Below, one piece after another: positions 1 to 5,339 of a DNA stretch of 5,730 nucleotides. The translations under genes were made by a program, and so were the position numbers. Positions within the stretch are counted from its first letter, which is position 1. Every line of letters starts with the position of its first letter. The notes below the pieces were generated by a model. It saw only the letters and a list, made by a program, of their open reading frames with translations. It had not been told where the DNA came from and did no database searches. This DNA is from DASTDY01 sp035457345. Its GTDB lineage: Bacteria > Patescibacteriota > Saccharimonadia > Saccharimonadales > EFPC-124. The stretch is from contig DATIBT010000050.1 in assembly GCA_035457345.1 (NCBI GenBank), forward strand, positions 1 to 5,730. Direction: 5' to 3'.

Positions 1-1
1 G

Positions 2-1042
2 TTAGTGACTAACAAGGTGCTTGGCAGCCAGTCGGTACAGTCTATTAATGTCACGACACCAAACTCTAAAATAATTCGCCTCGACCAAAAAAGCGTCGAT
101 AAAATGAAGCAGTTGCCGCACGTCGCCCGCACCGGCACGTCGTATTCGTTCGCAGGCAGCTTGCAGGCACAGGGCGGAGAAGTTGACACCATCGTATATG
201 GCGGCGACACTGTCTATCAACAAATGGAAAACCTCATCTTACATGCCGGCCGCTTATTGAAGCCCGAAGATGGCAAAAGCGTCCTGCTAAACAGCGCCAG
301 CGTGCGCGCCATTGGCATAAAAACACCACAAGAAGCGGTGGGTAAAAAGCTGACGCTGCGTATTCCACTAGTCGGAGCGACTAAATCAGAAATTAACGAC
401 ACCTTCACCATTGTTGGCGTCATAAATTCCGAAGGCGGCAATGAATCGTTCATTAACGCGCGCCTGTTTATAGATGCTGGCGTGCCAGTGTTCCACCAGG
501 TGCGAGTCGAAGCCGATGCACCACAGAACGTCGCCGGCCTCCGCAAGCAAATCGAAAGCCTTGGATTTGCCACCACGTCACCACTCGACACCATAGACCA
601 AATTAACGAAATTTTTAAATTCTTTAACATCATTCTGGCGGGCTTTGGTGCCGTTGGTATGATTGTGGCCGTGCTTGGCATGTTCAACACCCTTACCATT
701 TCGCTTTTGGAGCGCACAAAAGAGATAGGACTGATGGTCGCGCTTGGCGGACGCAACCGGGATATGCGTAAATTGTTCATATTTGAAGCGGTGCTGCTAT
801 CGGTGGTCGGCTCGGTGGTGGGTATTGTGCTTGCTGTTATTTTCGGTCAGATCATTAATGTCATTATGAACGCGTTCGCCCGAGGCAGGGGAGTTACGGA
901 AAGTTTTCAATTGTTCGCTACACCGTGGTGGCTGGTTGTTGGTATGATCCTGTTCATGGTGGCCATTGGCCTTCTGGTTGTGTACTATCCTGCCCGCCGG
1001 GCCTCGAACATTCAGCCCATCGATGCCCTGCGCCGCGAGTAG
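2..1042 (+). CDS. ABC transporter permease, MacB/FtsX type (5'-truncated by window edge)
   Basis: This is the C-terminal part of a MacB-like permease that would pair with a separate ATPase to drive export or mechanotransmission across the membrane. The frame is open to the left edge (codon TTA at 2-4), so the GTG at 5 is probably internal; the N-terminal membrane helix expected in the family lies outside the window. Counting from that GTG, residues 1-200 are a soluble extracytoplasmic MacB_PCD-like domain. They are followed by three hydrophobic segments at about 206-232, 256-285 and 308-327. The FtsX-domain hallmark is the cytoplasmic loop ERTKEIGLMVALGGR (236-250), followed by the F-E at 260-261 and the family-typical tail PARRASNIQPIDALRRE. 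The stop is TAG. The cargo cannot be inferred. The partner ATPase and any adaptor would be expected to the left. The family call is secure, the specific subfamily is not. Confidence 0.9.
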   Translation, partial: LVTNKVLGSQSVQSINVTTPNSKIIRLDQKSVDKMKQLPHVARTGTSYSFAGSLQAQGGEVDTIVYGGDTVYQQMENLILHAGRLLKPEDGKSVLLNSASVRAIGIKTPQEAVGKKLTLRIPLVGATKSEINDTFTIVGVINSEGGNESFINARLFIDAGVPVFHQVRVEADAPQNVAGLRKQIESLGFATTSPLDTIDQINEIFKFFNIILAGFGAVGMIVAVLGMFNTLTISLLERTKEIGLMVALGGRNRDMRKLFIFEAVLLSVVGSVVGIVLAVIFGQIINVIMNAFARGRGVTESFQLFATPWWLVVGMILFMVAIGLLVVYYPARRASNIQPIDALRRE

Positions 1043-1073
1043 TGGGCAAATCCTCAATAAGCTCTAGCTATTT

Positions 1074-1082
1074 TGGTATGAT
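1074..1082 (+). promoter_or_regulatory. Candidate extended -10 promoter of the thioredoxin-CcdA operon
   Basis: TGG followed by TATGAT (1077-1082) matches the extended -10 pattern TGnTATAAT with one mismatch in the hexamer. A -35 at 1054-1059 (TCAATA) is poor, as is common with extended -10 sites. The expected start of transcription, 6-7 bases downstream, falls at 1088-1089, on the first base of the ATG, and no Shine-Dalgarno precedes that ATG. A leaderless mRNA is therefore inferred. Confidence 0.5.
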
Positions 1083-1088
1083 AGTGAC

Positions 1089-1571
1089 ATGAATAAAAAG
1101 CTATGGGCTGTAATGCTGACAATTGTCGCACTTATTGCCGCTGGCTTTGCCTACGTACTCTTACGGGGCGAGCCGGCCAACAACAGCTCAGTTACCACCC
1201 CGCAAGCCCAAGCCACCGAATCAACACCCAGTGCAGCACCTCAACAGCAACCACCCGAAGCTCACGCGGGCGCCTACACTACCTATGACGAACAAACAGT
1301 CGCAACAACAAAAGGCACAAAGATTCTATTCTTTCATGCCGCCTGGTGCCCACAATGCCGCCAACTTGAAGCAAGCATTAAAGCGGGCAAAATACCCGAC
1401 GGCGTGACTATCTTTAAGGTCGATTACGACAACAGCCAAGCGCTGCGCCAAAAATACAGTGTCACCTTGCAAACCACATTGGTGAAGATCGACGATACCG
1501 GCCAGGAAATTAAAAAGTTCGTCGCCTACGACGAGCCAACACTTGAAGCGCTAATCAAGAACTTACTGTAA
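1089..1571 (+). CDS. Membrane-anchored thioredoxin-like protein (CPQC active site)
   Basis: This 160-residue protein has a single N-terminal membrane anchor or uncleaved signal (about 5-25, after MNKK), a flexible linker rich in Pro, Gln, Thr and Ser (about 27-60), and a thioredoxin fold (about 61-160). The strand KILFFHAAWCPQC puts the redox pair at Cys87 and Cys90, after Trp86. The polarity (positive N-terminus, one helix) places the domain outside the cytoplasmic membrane, where it would reduce disulfides or carry electrons to partner proteins. The gene overlaps the CcdA gene by one base (TAATG), so the two are almost certainly co-translated, and CcdA is the obvious electron donor. An oddity is that the residue where thioredoxins carry the cis-proline appears to be Thr129, in YSVTLQTTLVKID. 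The ATG at 1089 has no Shine-Dalgarno but sits at the predicted transcription start. The family is secure; the client protein is unknown. Confidence 0.93.
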   Translation: MNKKLWAVMLTIVALIAAGFAYVLLRGEPANNSSVTTPQAQATESTPSAAPQQQPPEAHAGAYTTYDEQTVATTKGTKILFFHAAWCPQCRQLEASIKAGKIPDGVTIFKVDYDNSQALRQKYSVTLQTTLVKIDDTGQEIKKFVAYDEPTLEALIKNLL

Positions 1572-2308
1572 TGGAACTCGCCATCCTCTCCTTTATTGCC
1601 GGTGTACTCACAGTAGCCGCGCCCTGTATTTTGCCGCTTCTTCCGGTCATCATTGGTGGAACGGTCGCTCAGGATAAATCTGCTCAGCATATGTGGTACC
1701 GGCCACTGGTTATTGTTGGCAGTCTGGCCGCCTCTGTGGTGGTATTTACCCTGTTGCTCAAGGCGACAACCGCTCTTTTGGGCGTGCCACAGACAGTGTG
1801 GAACGTAGTTGCTGGCGGTATTGTCTTGTTGTTTGGACTCAATTTGCTTGCCCCGGTTGTCTGGGAAAAATTCATGCTAGCGACGGGCTTATACGCCAAA
1901 TCAAATCAATTACTCGGCTTCTCCTCTAAACAAAAAGGGGTTATGCGAGACGTATTGCTCGGCGCCGCACTTGGACCCGTATTCAGCAGTTGCAGTCCAA
2001 CATACGCGCTTATTGTTGCCGCAATTTTACCCGCGTCATTTGCCCAAGGCGTGACGTATCTGATTTTCTATGCGGCCGGGCTCGCGGCAGTACTGTTACT
2101 AATAGCTGTAGCCGGACAGTCGGTGGTGCGCAAACTTGGCTGGCTCAGTAATCCCGAAGGGTGGTTCCGGCGGACAATTGGCGTGCTATTTGTTATTGTA
2201 GGCGTCGCCGTCATGGTTGGCCTGGATCGCAAGTTTCAGGCGTTTGTACTAGAGCAAGGCTGGTACGATCCAATCATGAAGCTGGAACAACGCCTGGATT
2301 TTAAGTAG
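1571..2308 (+). CDS. ccdA: Cytochrome c biogenesis protein CcdA-type transmembrane thiol reductase
   Basis: This 245-residue integral membrane protein moves reducing equivalents from cytoplasmic thioredoxin across the membrane to extracytoplasmic thioredoxin-like proteins. Both family signature cysteines are visible: Cys19 in APCILPLLP of the first helix and Cys141 in GPVFSSCSPTY of the fourth. Six hydrophobic segments fit the short CcdA/DsbD-beta topology: about 3-29, 44-66, 77-98, 125-153, 158-182 and 202-218. It lacks the flanking soluble domains of DsbD. Its ATG overlaps the thioredoxin stop (TAATG), which implies translational coupling, and no separate strong Shine-Dalgarno is seen. No cytochrome c or haem-ligation gene is nearby, so general extracytoplasmic disulfide reduction is a better guess than cytochrome maturation. 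The 3' end overlaps the converging decarboxylase gene by 8 bases. Confidence 0.93.
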   Translation: MELAILSFIAGVLTVAAPCILPLLPVIIGGTVAQDKSAQHMWYRPLVIVGSLAASVVVFTLLLKATTALLGVPQTVWNVVAGGIVLLFGLNLLAPVVWEKFMLATGLYAKSNQLLGFSSKQKGVMRDVLLGAALGPVFSSCSPTYALIVAAILPASFAQGVTYLIFYAAGLAAVLLLIAVAGQSVVRKLGWLSNPEGWFRRTIGVLFVIVGVAVMVGLDRKFQAFVLEQGWYDPIMKLEQRLDFK

Positions 2309-3419
2309 CATAATACACCCCCGGAATCTCAAATCCATTAAACCTAGAGGCGTAGCTTGTCGTGTACGCTCCGGCGGTGCCAATGAATACCTTGTCGCCA
2401 ACCGTAAGATTGTGCGATAGTTCCACATTAAACATAATGGTGTCCTGACTATCGCAACTTGGACCGGTCAAGTTGAAACGCTGTTTCTTACGGCTGTTTT
2501 TAGAGTCGGCTAGCGGGAAATGCAGGTTATTCTGCGATTCAAGCGCTTCCATCATGCCGTTAAACGCACCGACATCTAGGTGCGCCCAGTTACCATTAGC
2601 TCGCTCGGCAAGCCCTATCACAGTCGCCACCATAACCCCCGCATTGCCTACCAAGCCGCGCCCAGGCTCAATGACAAGTTGAGCAGGGTAGGGGAGATGC
2701 TGCTTTACCGCCCTCTTGATGACCGTGGCAAACGTCGCGAGAGTGGGAATGGTTCCCCCATGAGCTGCGGGAAATCCACCCCCCATATCAAGCATTTCAA
2801 TAAAGATATCCCGCTTCTGCAGTTCACGCATGAGTGCGCCGCTCGCCCTAATAGGCTCCTCCCACGCTCGCGCTCGCACCATTTGCGACCCGACATGAAA
2901 TGCAATGCCATACGGCTTGAGTCCGAGCTTCACCGCATACCCCATAAGCTCTAGCGCTTTATTAGGAGCAATACCAAACTTACCTTCGCTCGGCACGGTA
3001 CTGTCGGCCGCGACTGTCTGAATACGCACAAATGCCCGGGCCCCTGGCGCATAGTGGGCTAGTTTGTCCAGCTCGGCCCGGCTGTCAAAACTAAAGCGGT
3101 CAAGCCCAGCATTGTGTGCATTTCTTATATCTGCCGGGACTTTGACTGGATTGCTAAAAATAACGTCCCGGGGGTGCACGCCAATGCGCATAAGGGCACA
3201 AAGCTCGGTGAACGAAGCAATTTCGAACGAGCTACCGATTGCCTGGAGCCGCTGCAATATCCCCTCGGCAGGATTGCATTTCATGGCATAATGCACGCGA
3301 ACATTGGGCATAAATTCTGTAAAGTTGCGGTATGCTTGCTCAACACGCGCGAGGTCAAGGTATAAAAATGGCGTAGCGTAGGATAAACGTGTAAGTATCT
3401 TTATGCCGTCGTCCTGCAT
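2301..3419 (-). CDS. Type III (alanine-racemase fold) PLP-dependent ornithine/lysine-type decarboxylase
   Basis: This 372-residue enzyme belongs to the eukaryotic-type ODC/DapDC family, which decarboxylates basic amino acids, giving putrescine from ornithine or cadaverine from lysine. From the ATG at 3419, the active-site parts occur in order: Lys47 for the PLP Schiff base in HYAMKCNP, His175 in FHVGS, the glycine loop GGGFP (213-217), EPGR (251-254) that binds PLP phosphate and ring, and the cross-dimer GPSCDSQD (319-326) with Cys322 and Asp323. GAYT (350-353) with Tyr352 and FNGF (360-363) follow. The CDxxD form favours decarboxylation of ornithine or lysine over diaminopimelate or arginine, but substrate choice between the two is not decided. 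The protein is near full family length with no lesion. A GTG nine bases upstream (3428) is in frame, but it lies inside the Shine-Dalgarno AGGTGG that serves the ATG, so the ATG is preferred. No other polyamine genes are in view. Confidence 0.92.
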   Translation of the reverse strand: MQDDGIKILTRLSYATPFLYLDLARVEQAYRNFTEFMPNVRVHYAMKCNPAEGILQRLQAIGSSFEIASFTELCALMRIGVHPRDVIFSNPVKVPADIRNAHNAGLDRFSFDSRAELDKLAHYAPGARAFVRIQTVAADSTVPSEGKFGIAPNKALELMGYAVKLGLKPYGIAFHVGSQMVRARAWEEPIRASGALMRELQKRDIFIEMLDMGGGFPAAHGGTIPTLATFATVIKRAVKQHLPYPAQLVIEPGRGLVGNAGVMVATVIGLAERANGNWAHLDVGAFNGMMEALESQNNLHFPLADSKNSRKKQRFNLTGPSCDSQDTIMFNVELSHNLTVGDKVFIGTAGAYTTSYASRFNGFEIPGVYYAT

Positions 3420-3424
3420 GATTT

Positions 3425-3430
3425 CCACCT
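3425..3430 (-). promoter_or_regulatory. Ribosome-binding site deciding the decarboxylase start
   Basis: On the - strand AGGTGG lies 5 bases before the ATG at 3419 (AGGTGG-AAATC-ATG). It is one base from the consensus AGGAGG. The alternative GTG start at 3428 is formed by this same motif and has no ribosome-binding site of its own. Confidence 0.65.
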
Positions 3431-3436
3431 ATACTT

Positions 3437-3464
3437 ATTATGGCCTGTTTATAGAAGATGTGAA
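3437..3464 (-). promoter_or_regulatory. Sigma-70-type promoter for the decarboxylase gene
   Basis: Reading the - strand, TTCACA (3464-3459, five of six with TTGACA) is followed after 16 bases by CATAAT (3442-3437, five of six with TATAAT). Transcription would start near 3430, giving a leader of about 11 bases that contains just the Shine-Dalgarno. The good fit of both boxes and the short leader make this the best promoter in the window. Confidence 0.6.
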
Positions 3465-3473
3465 AGTTCATTC

Positions 3474-3503
3474 TTGACGCATCATTGCTATGCTGAAGGT
3501 AAT
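3474..3503 (+). promoter_or_regulatory. Possible promoter for the AlkZ-like gene
   Basis: TTGACG (3474-3479, five of six with the -35 consensus) is followed after 18 bases by GGTAAT (3498-3503, four of six with the -10). If used, it starts transcription near 3510 and leaves a leader of about 85 bases, back to back with the decarboxylase promoter. The -10 is weak, so this is tentative. Confidence 0.3.
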
Positions 3504-3591
3504 GAACCCGACCCGTTCAGAATCATTTGCCAAGTACTCCGGGCTAGCCACCGTGGCTGTTGCACAAAACATTGCCTTGCCGGTAAGGTAA
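3490..3591 (+). CDS. Possible 33-residue leader ORF before the AlkZ-like gene
   Basis: An open frame begins at ATG 3490 and ends in TAA at 3589-3591, five bases before the glycosylase ATG. A second in-frame ATG at 3502, preceded closely by GAAGGT, would give 29 residues (MNPTRSESFAKYSG and onward). I do not recognise the peptide; it has no membrane segment. The first ATG has no ribosome-binding site and the one before 3502 is too close for an ideal fit. Interest comes from its position: it reads through the hairpin that covers the downstream ribosome-binding site, as a regulatory leader peptide would. It could equally be a chance ORF in a short intergenic region. Confidence 0.2.
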   Translation: MLKVMNPTRSESFAKYSGLATVAVAQNIALPVR

Positions 3592-3592
3592 T
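3571..3592 (+). promoter_or_regulatory. Hairpin covering the ribosome-binding site of the AlkZ-like gene
   Basis: ATTGCCTTG (3571-3579) can pair over all nine positions with TAAGGTAAT (3584-3592), two of them G-U, around a CCGG loop. The 3' arm contains AAGG (3585-3588), the only Shine-Dalgarno-like stretch before the ATG at 3596. RNA folding this way would hide the ribosome-binding site. The pairing is read directly from the sequence; the regulatory role is inference. Confidence 0.4.
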
Positions 3593-3595
3593 GGT

Positions 3596-4675
3596 ATGAC
3601 GCTTCAAGATATTGCCGAGCAACGCTTATACAATCAGCGGCTCCACGGAGCAACATTTACGGACCCACACGAGGCAGTACAGCAGCTTGGAGCAGTACAA
3701 GCCCAGGAATTTAGCATGGCAAAATGGGCTTTGGGCATGCGCACCAAGGGCACAGTCGATGCTAATATACAACAAGCCTTCGACAGCGGCAGTATTCTGC
3801 GGGTACATGTTATGCGCCCAACGTGGCATTTCATTGCCGCCGAAGATATTGTTTGGATGCAAGCGCTCACTGGCCCGCGCGTCCATGCCTTTAATGCCTA
3901 CTACTACCGCAAAGCCGGGCTAACTGATACATTGGCAGCAACCTGCAAGGAGATCCTCGCCCAAGCCTTAGAAGGCGGTAAACAGTTGACGCGCACCGAA
4001 CTTGCTGCTGTGCTTACAAATAAGGGCGTCAGTTCCGACATCCCCCTCCTCCTTCCCTATATTCTTATATATGCAGAGTTAGACGGGCTTATTTGTAGCG
4101 GGCCTATGCATGGCAAGCAGCACACGTACATGCTGGTCCGCGACCGCGCTCCCCAAGCCAAGCCCATGCCGCACGATGAAGCGTTGGCGCTCCTCGTACG
4201 CCGCTATTTCACGACCCGTGGACCCGCACAAATTAAAGACTTCGTGTGGTGGTCAGGACTGACGGTTAGCGAAGCAAAACGCGGGCTCGATCTGTCAAAA
4301 CACTATTTGCAGAGTGACAAAATAGAAGGTACCACCTACTGGTTTGCCGCGGATATGCAGCCATACCGCTTACCCGGCGAGCCGGTATTTTTGTTGCCGT
4401 CGTACGATGAATTTGGCATTGCATACAAGGACCGCTCCGCCTTCCTGCAAAATAATTTCAGTTATTTATTCGTCACCAAAGAAGGGAAAGGATTTTTTAA
4501 TACACTGCTTTTTGGGTCGCAATTTGGCGGATCATGGCGCCGGACAGTTGGTGCTAAGCGCATTGTCGTCGAAACCCTAACCTCTAAACCGTTTACCAAA
4601 GCCCAGGAGCGCAGCCTCAGACAGGCACTGCGAGAATACGAAGCATTTTGCCAGCTGCCAGTCACATTGCTCTAG
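3596..4675 (+). CDS. Winged-helix (HTH_42) DNA glycosylase-like protein, AlkZ/YcaQ family
   Basis: This 359-residue protein matches the HTH_42 family (formerly DUF1006), whose studied members AlkZ and YcaQ excise alkylated bases and unhook interstrand crosslinks using tandem winged-helix domains. The supporting features are the N-terminal VQAQEF with Gln35 and Gln37, matching the catalytic QxQ motif; the family stretch RVHVMRPTWHFIAAED (69-84); a central region with FTTRGPAQIKDFVWWSG (205-221); and LLPSYDEFGIAYKDR (266-280). Length is normal and no signal or membrane segment is present, so it should act in the cytoplasm on DNA. The start is well fixed: an in-frame TAA lies at 3584-3586, ATG 3596 is the first start after it, and AAGG lies 7 bases before. 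Nothing nearby resembles a DNA-damaging natural-product cluster, so a general repair role is more likely than self-resistance. The exact lesion cannot be told from sequence. Confidence 0.85.
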   Translation: MTLQDIAEQRLYNQRLHGATFTDPHEAVQQLGAVQAQEFSMAKWALGMRTKGTVDANIQQAFDSGSILRVHVMRPTWHFIAAEDIVWMQALTGPRVHAFNAYYYRKAGLTDTLAATCKEILAQALEGGKQLTRTELAAVLTNKGVSSDIPLLLPYILIYAELDGLICSGPMHGKQHTYMLVRDRAPQAKPMPHDEALALLVRRYFTTRGPAQIKDFVWWSGLTVSEAKRGLDLSKHYLQSDKIEGTTYWFAADMQPYRLPGEPVFLLPSYDEFGIAYKDRSAFLQNNFSYLFVTKEGKGFFNTLLFGSQFGGSWRRTVGAKRIVVETLTSKPFTKAQERSLRQALREYEAFCQLPVTLL

Positions 4676-4676
4676 A

Positions 4677-4705
4677 TTGCATAAATTTCATTTTAATGAT
4701 ATGGT
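4677..4705 (+). promoter_or_regulatory. Possible promoter of the membrane-protein gene
   Basis: TTGCAT (4677-4682, three of six) is followed after 17 bases by TATGGT (4700-4705, four of six) preceded by TGA, which gives an extended -10. Transcription would begin near 4712. If so, the ATG at 4701 would lie upstream of the message and a later start would be needed. Both boxes are mediocre. Confidence 0.3.
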
Positions 4706-5339
4706 TTACACGCCAGTGGCAGTGGCTCCAACCATAGTACGCAACTCGTCGGGAGATGTCTTGATTACGGTTTTAGCTGAAGCACCTTTGCAGCATCATA
4801 GGCCGTTCGGGTTCAGTGTCGATTTCTTTTCGGTGGGGATCCCGCTCATCCTGGCCTTCGGTATGCCCGTGGTCGCTTGGATGCTCCGCAAGATCCGCCG
4901 CACCGGCGAAGGACCGCTCACGGACATCTGGATGCCGTTCTTGGCCGGAATCGCCTGGTATTGGGCAATACAATTGCCCAATGTGCCGGTTACCGGCAGG
5001 AGTGAGTCCACCCTCATGCACTTCATCGGCGGCGCCATTGTGGCCCCGTCGTTGTACTTCTACCTGATGCGCGCGTTTGGGCTCACGACTTCCAGGCGCA
5101 TCCTCATACGCATCGTCAGCTTCTACAGTTTCACCTTCGTCCTGTTCGGATGTGGGAACGAACTGATGGAGTATCTGATGGTGAGGTTTTTGCACAGCAA
5201 GATCGAACTGGCAGACATGGTGCCAGACCTGGTGACAGATTTCACCGGTAACACCGCGGCTCTGGTGGCTATCGAATTAGCCCGGCGGCGCAAGACGCGT
5301 CAACGGCACCAAGAGGTCACACCCTGCGCCGTATTGTAA
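4701..5339 (+). CDS. Unrecognised multi-pass membrane protein, probably horizontally acquired
   Basis: I do not recognise this protein firmly. From ATG 4701 it has 212 residues; an in-frame TTG at 4677 would add 8, and a TTG at 4761 with a better ribosome-binding site would remove 20. Counting from 4701, hydrophobic segments lie at about 38-62, 75-93, 105-124 and 133-151, with a weaker one at 180-194, then a basic tail RRRKTRQR. Polar residues in or near helices stand out: HFIGGA (107-112), CGNELMEY (151-158) and DMVPDLVTDFTGN (172-184). Such H..G, E..E and D...D....G spacing recalls small membrane families such as DUF2238/YjdF, but this is only a resemblance. Codon choice differs from the upstream gene: Ile is mostly ATC here and mostly ATT there. 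The gene starts 25 bases after the glycosylase stop and ends inside an inverted repeat. That it is a real gene is likely; its function is unknown. Confidence 0.65.
   Translation: MVYTPVAVAPTIVRNSSGDVLITVLAEAPLQHHRPFGFSVDFFSVGIPLILAFGMPVVAWMLRKIRRTGEGPLTDIWMPFLAGIAWYWAIQLPNVPVTGRSESTLMHFIGGAIVAPSLYFYLMRAFGLTTSRRILIRIVSFYSFTFVLFGCGNELMEYLMVRFLHSKIELADMVPDLVTDFTGNTAALVAIELARRRKTRQRHQEVTPCAVL
4751..4755 (+). promoter_or_regulatory. Shine-Dalgarno-like GGGAG favouring a TTG start at 4761
   Basis: GGGAG lies 5 bases before an in-frame TTG (4761-4763) of the membrane-protein gene. It is the only such motif near any candidate start of that gene. Together with the possible promoter ending at 4705, it supports a shorter product of 192 residues, while the ATG at 4701 has the better start codon but no ribosome-binding site. 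Confidence 0.35.

Noticed and set aside
217..780. 187-codon open frame on the - strand inside the permease gene
   Set aside because: It lies entirely opposite a clear FtsX-type coding sequence, its product has no recognisable domain, and it has no suitable promoter or ribosome-binding site.
1056..1074. Weak hairpin AATAAGCT/AGCTATT followed by TTT between the permease and the thioredoxin
   Set aside because: The loop would be two bases with a bulged A in the stem, too tight and weak to call a terminator.
2580..2954. 124-codon + strand frame inside the decarboxylase
   Set aside because: It is opposite a gene with every catalytic motif of the ODC family intact, and its product is basic and featureless.
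3546..3558. Short palindrome AGCCACCGTGGCT in the divergent region
   Set aside because: Six-base arms around one base could be an operator, but it is single-copy, short and within the possible leader ORF, so there is no support beyond symmetry.
3497..3593. Two copies of AAGGTAATG, 88 bases apart
   Set aside because: A nine-base repeat combining a Shine-Dalgarno-like AAGG and an ATG can arise by chance, so I do not call a repeat element.
3468..3656. 62-codon - strand frame in the divergent intergenic region
   Set aside because: It begins inside the glycosylase gene, runs through the decarboxylase promoter region and shows no family resemblance or ribosome-binding site. It is most likely chance.
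4773..5195. 140-codon - strand frame opposite the membrane-protein gene
   Set aside because: The product is a low-complexity, His/Glu/Arg-rich chain typical of the reverse of a GC-rich coding sequence. The + strand frame gives proper membrane helices and a sensible codon pattern, so the + strand is taken as the gene.
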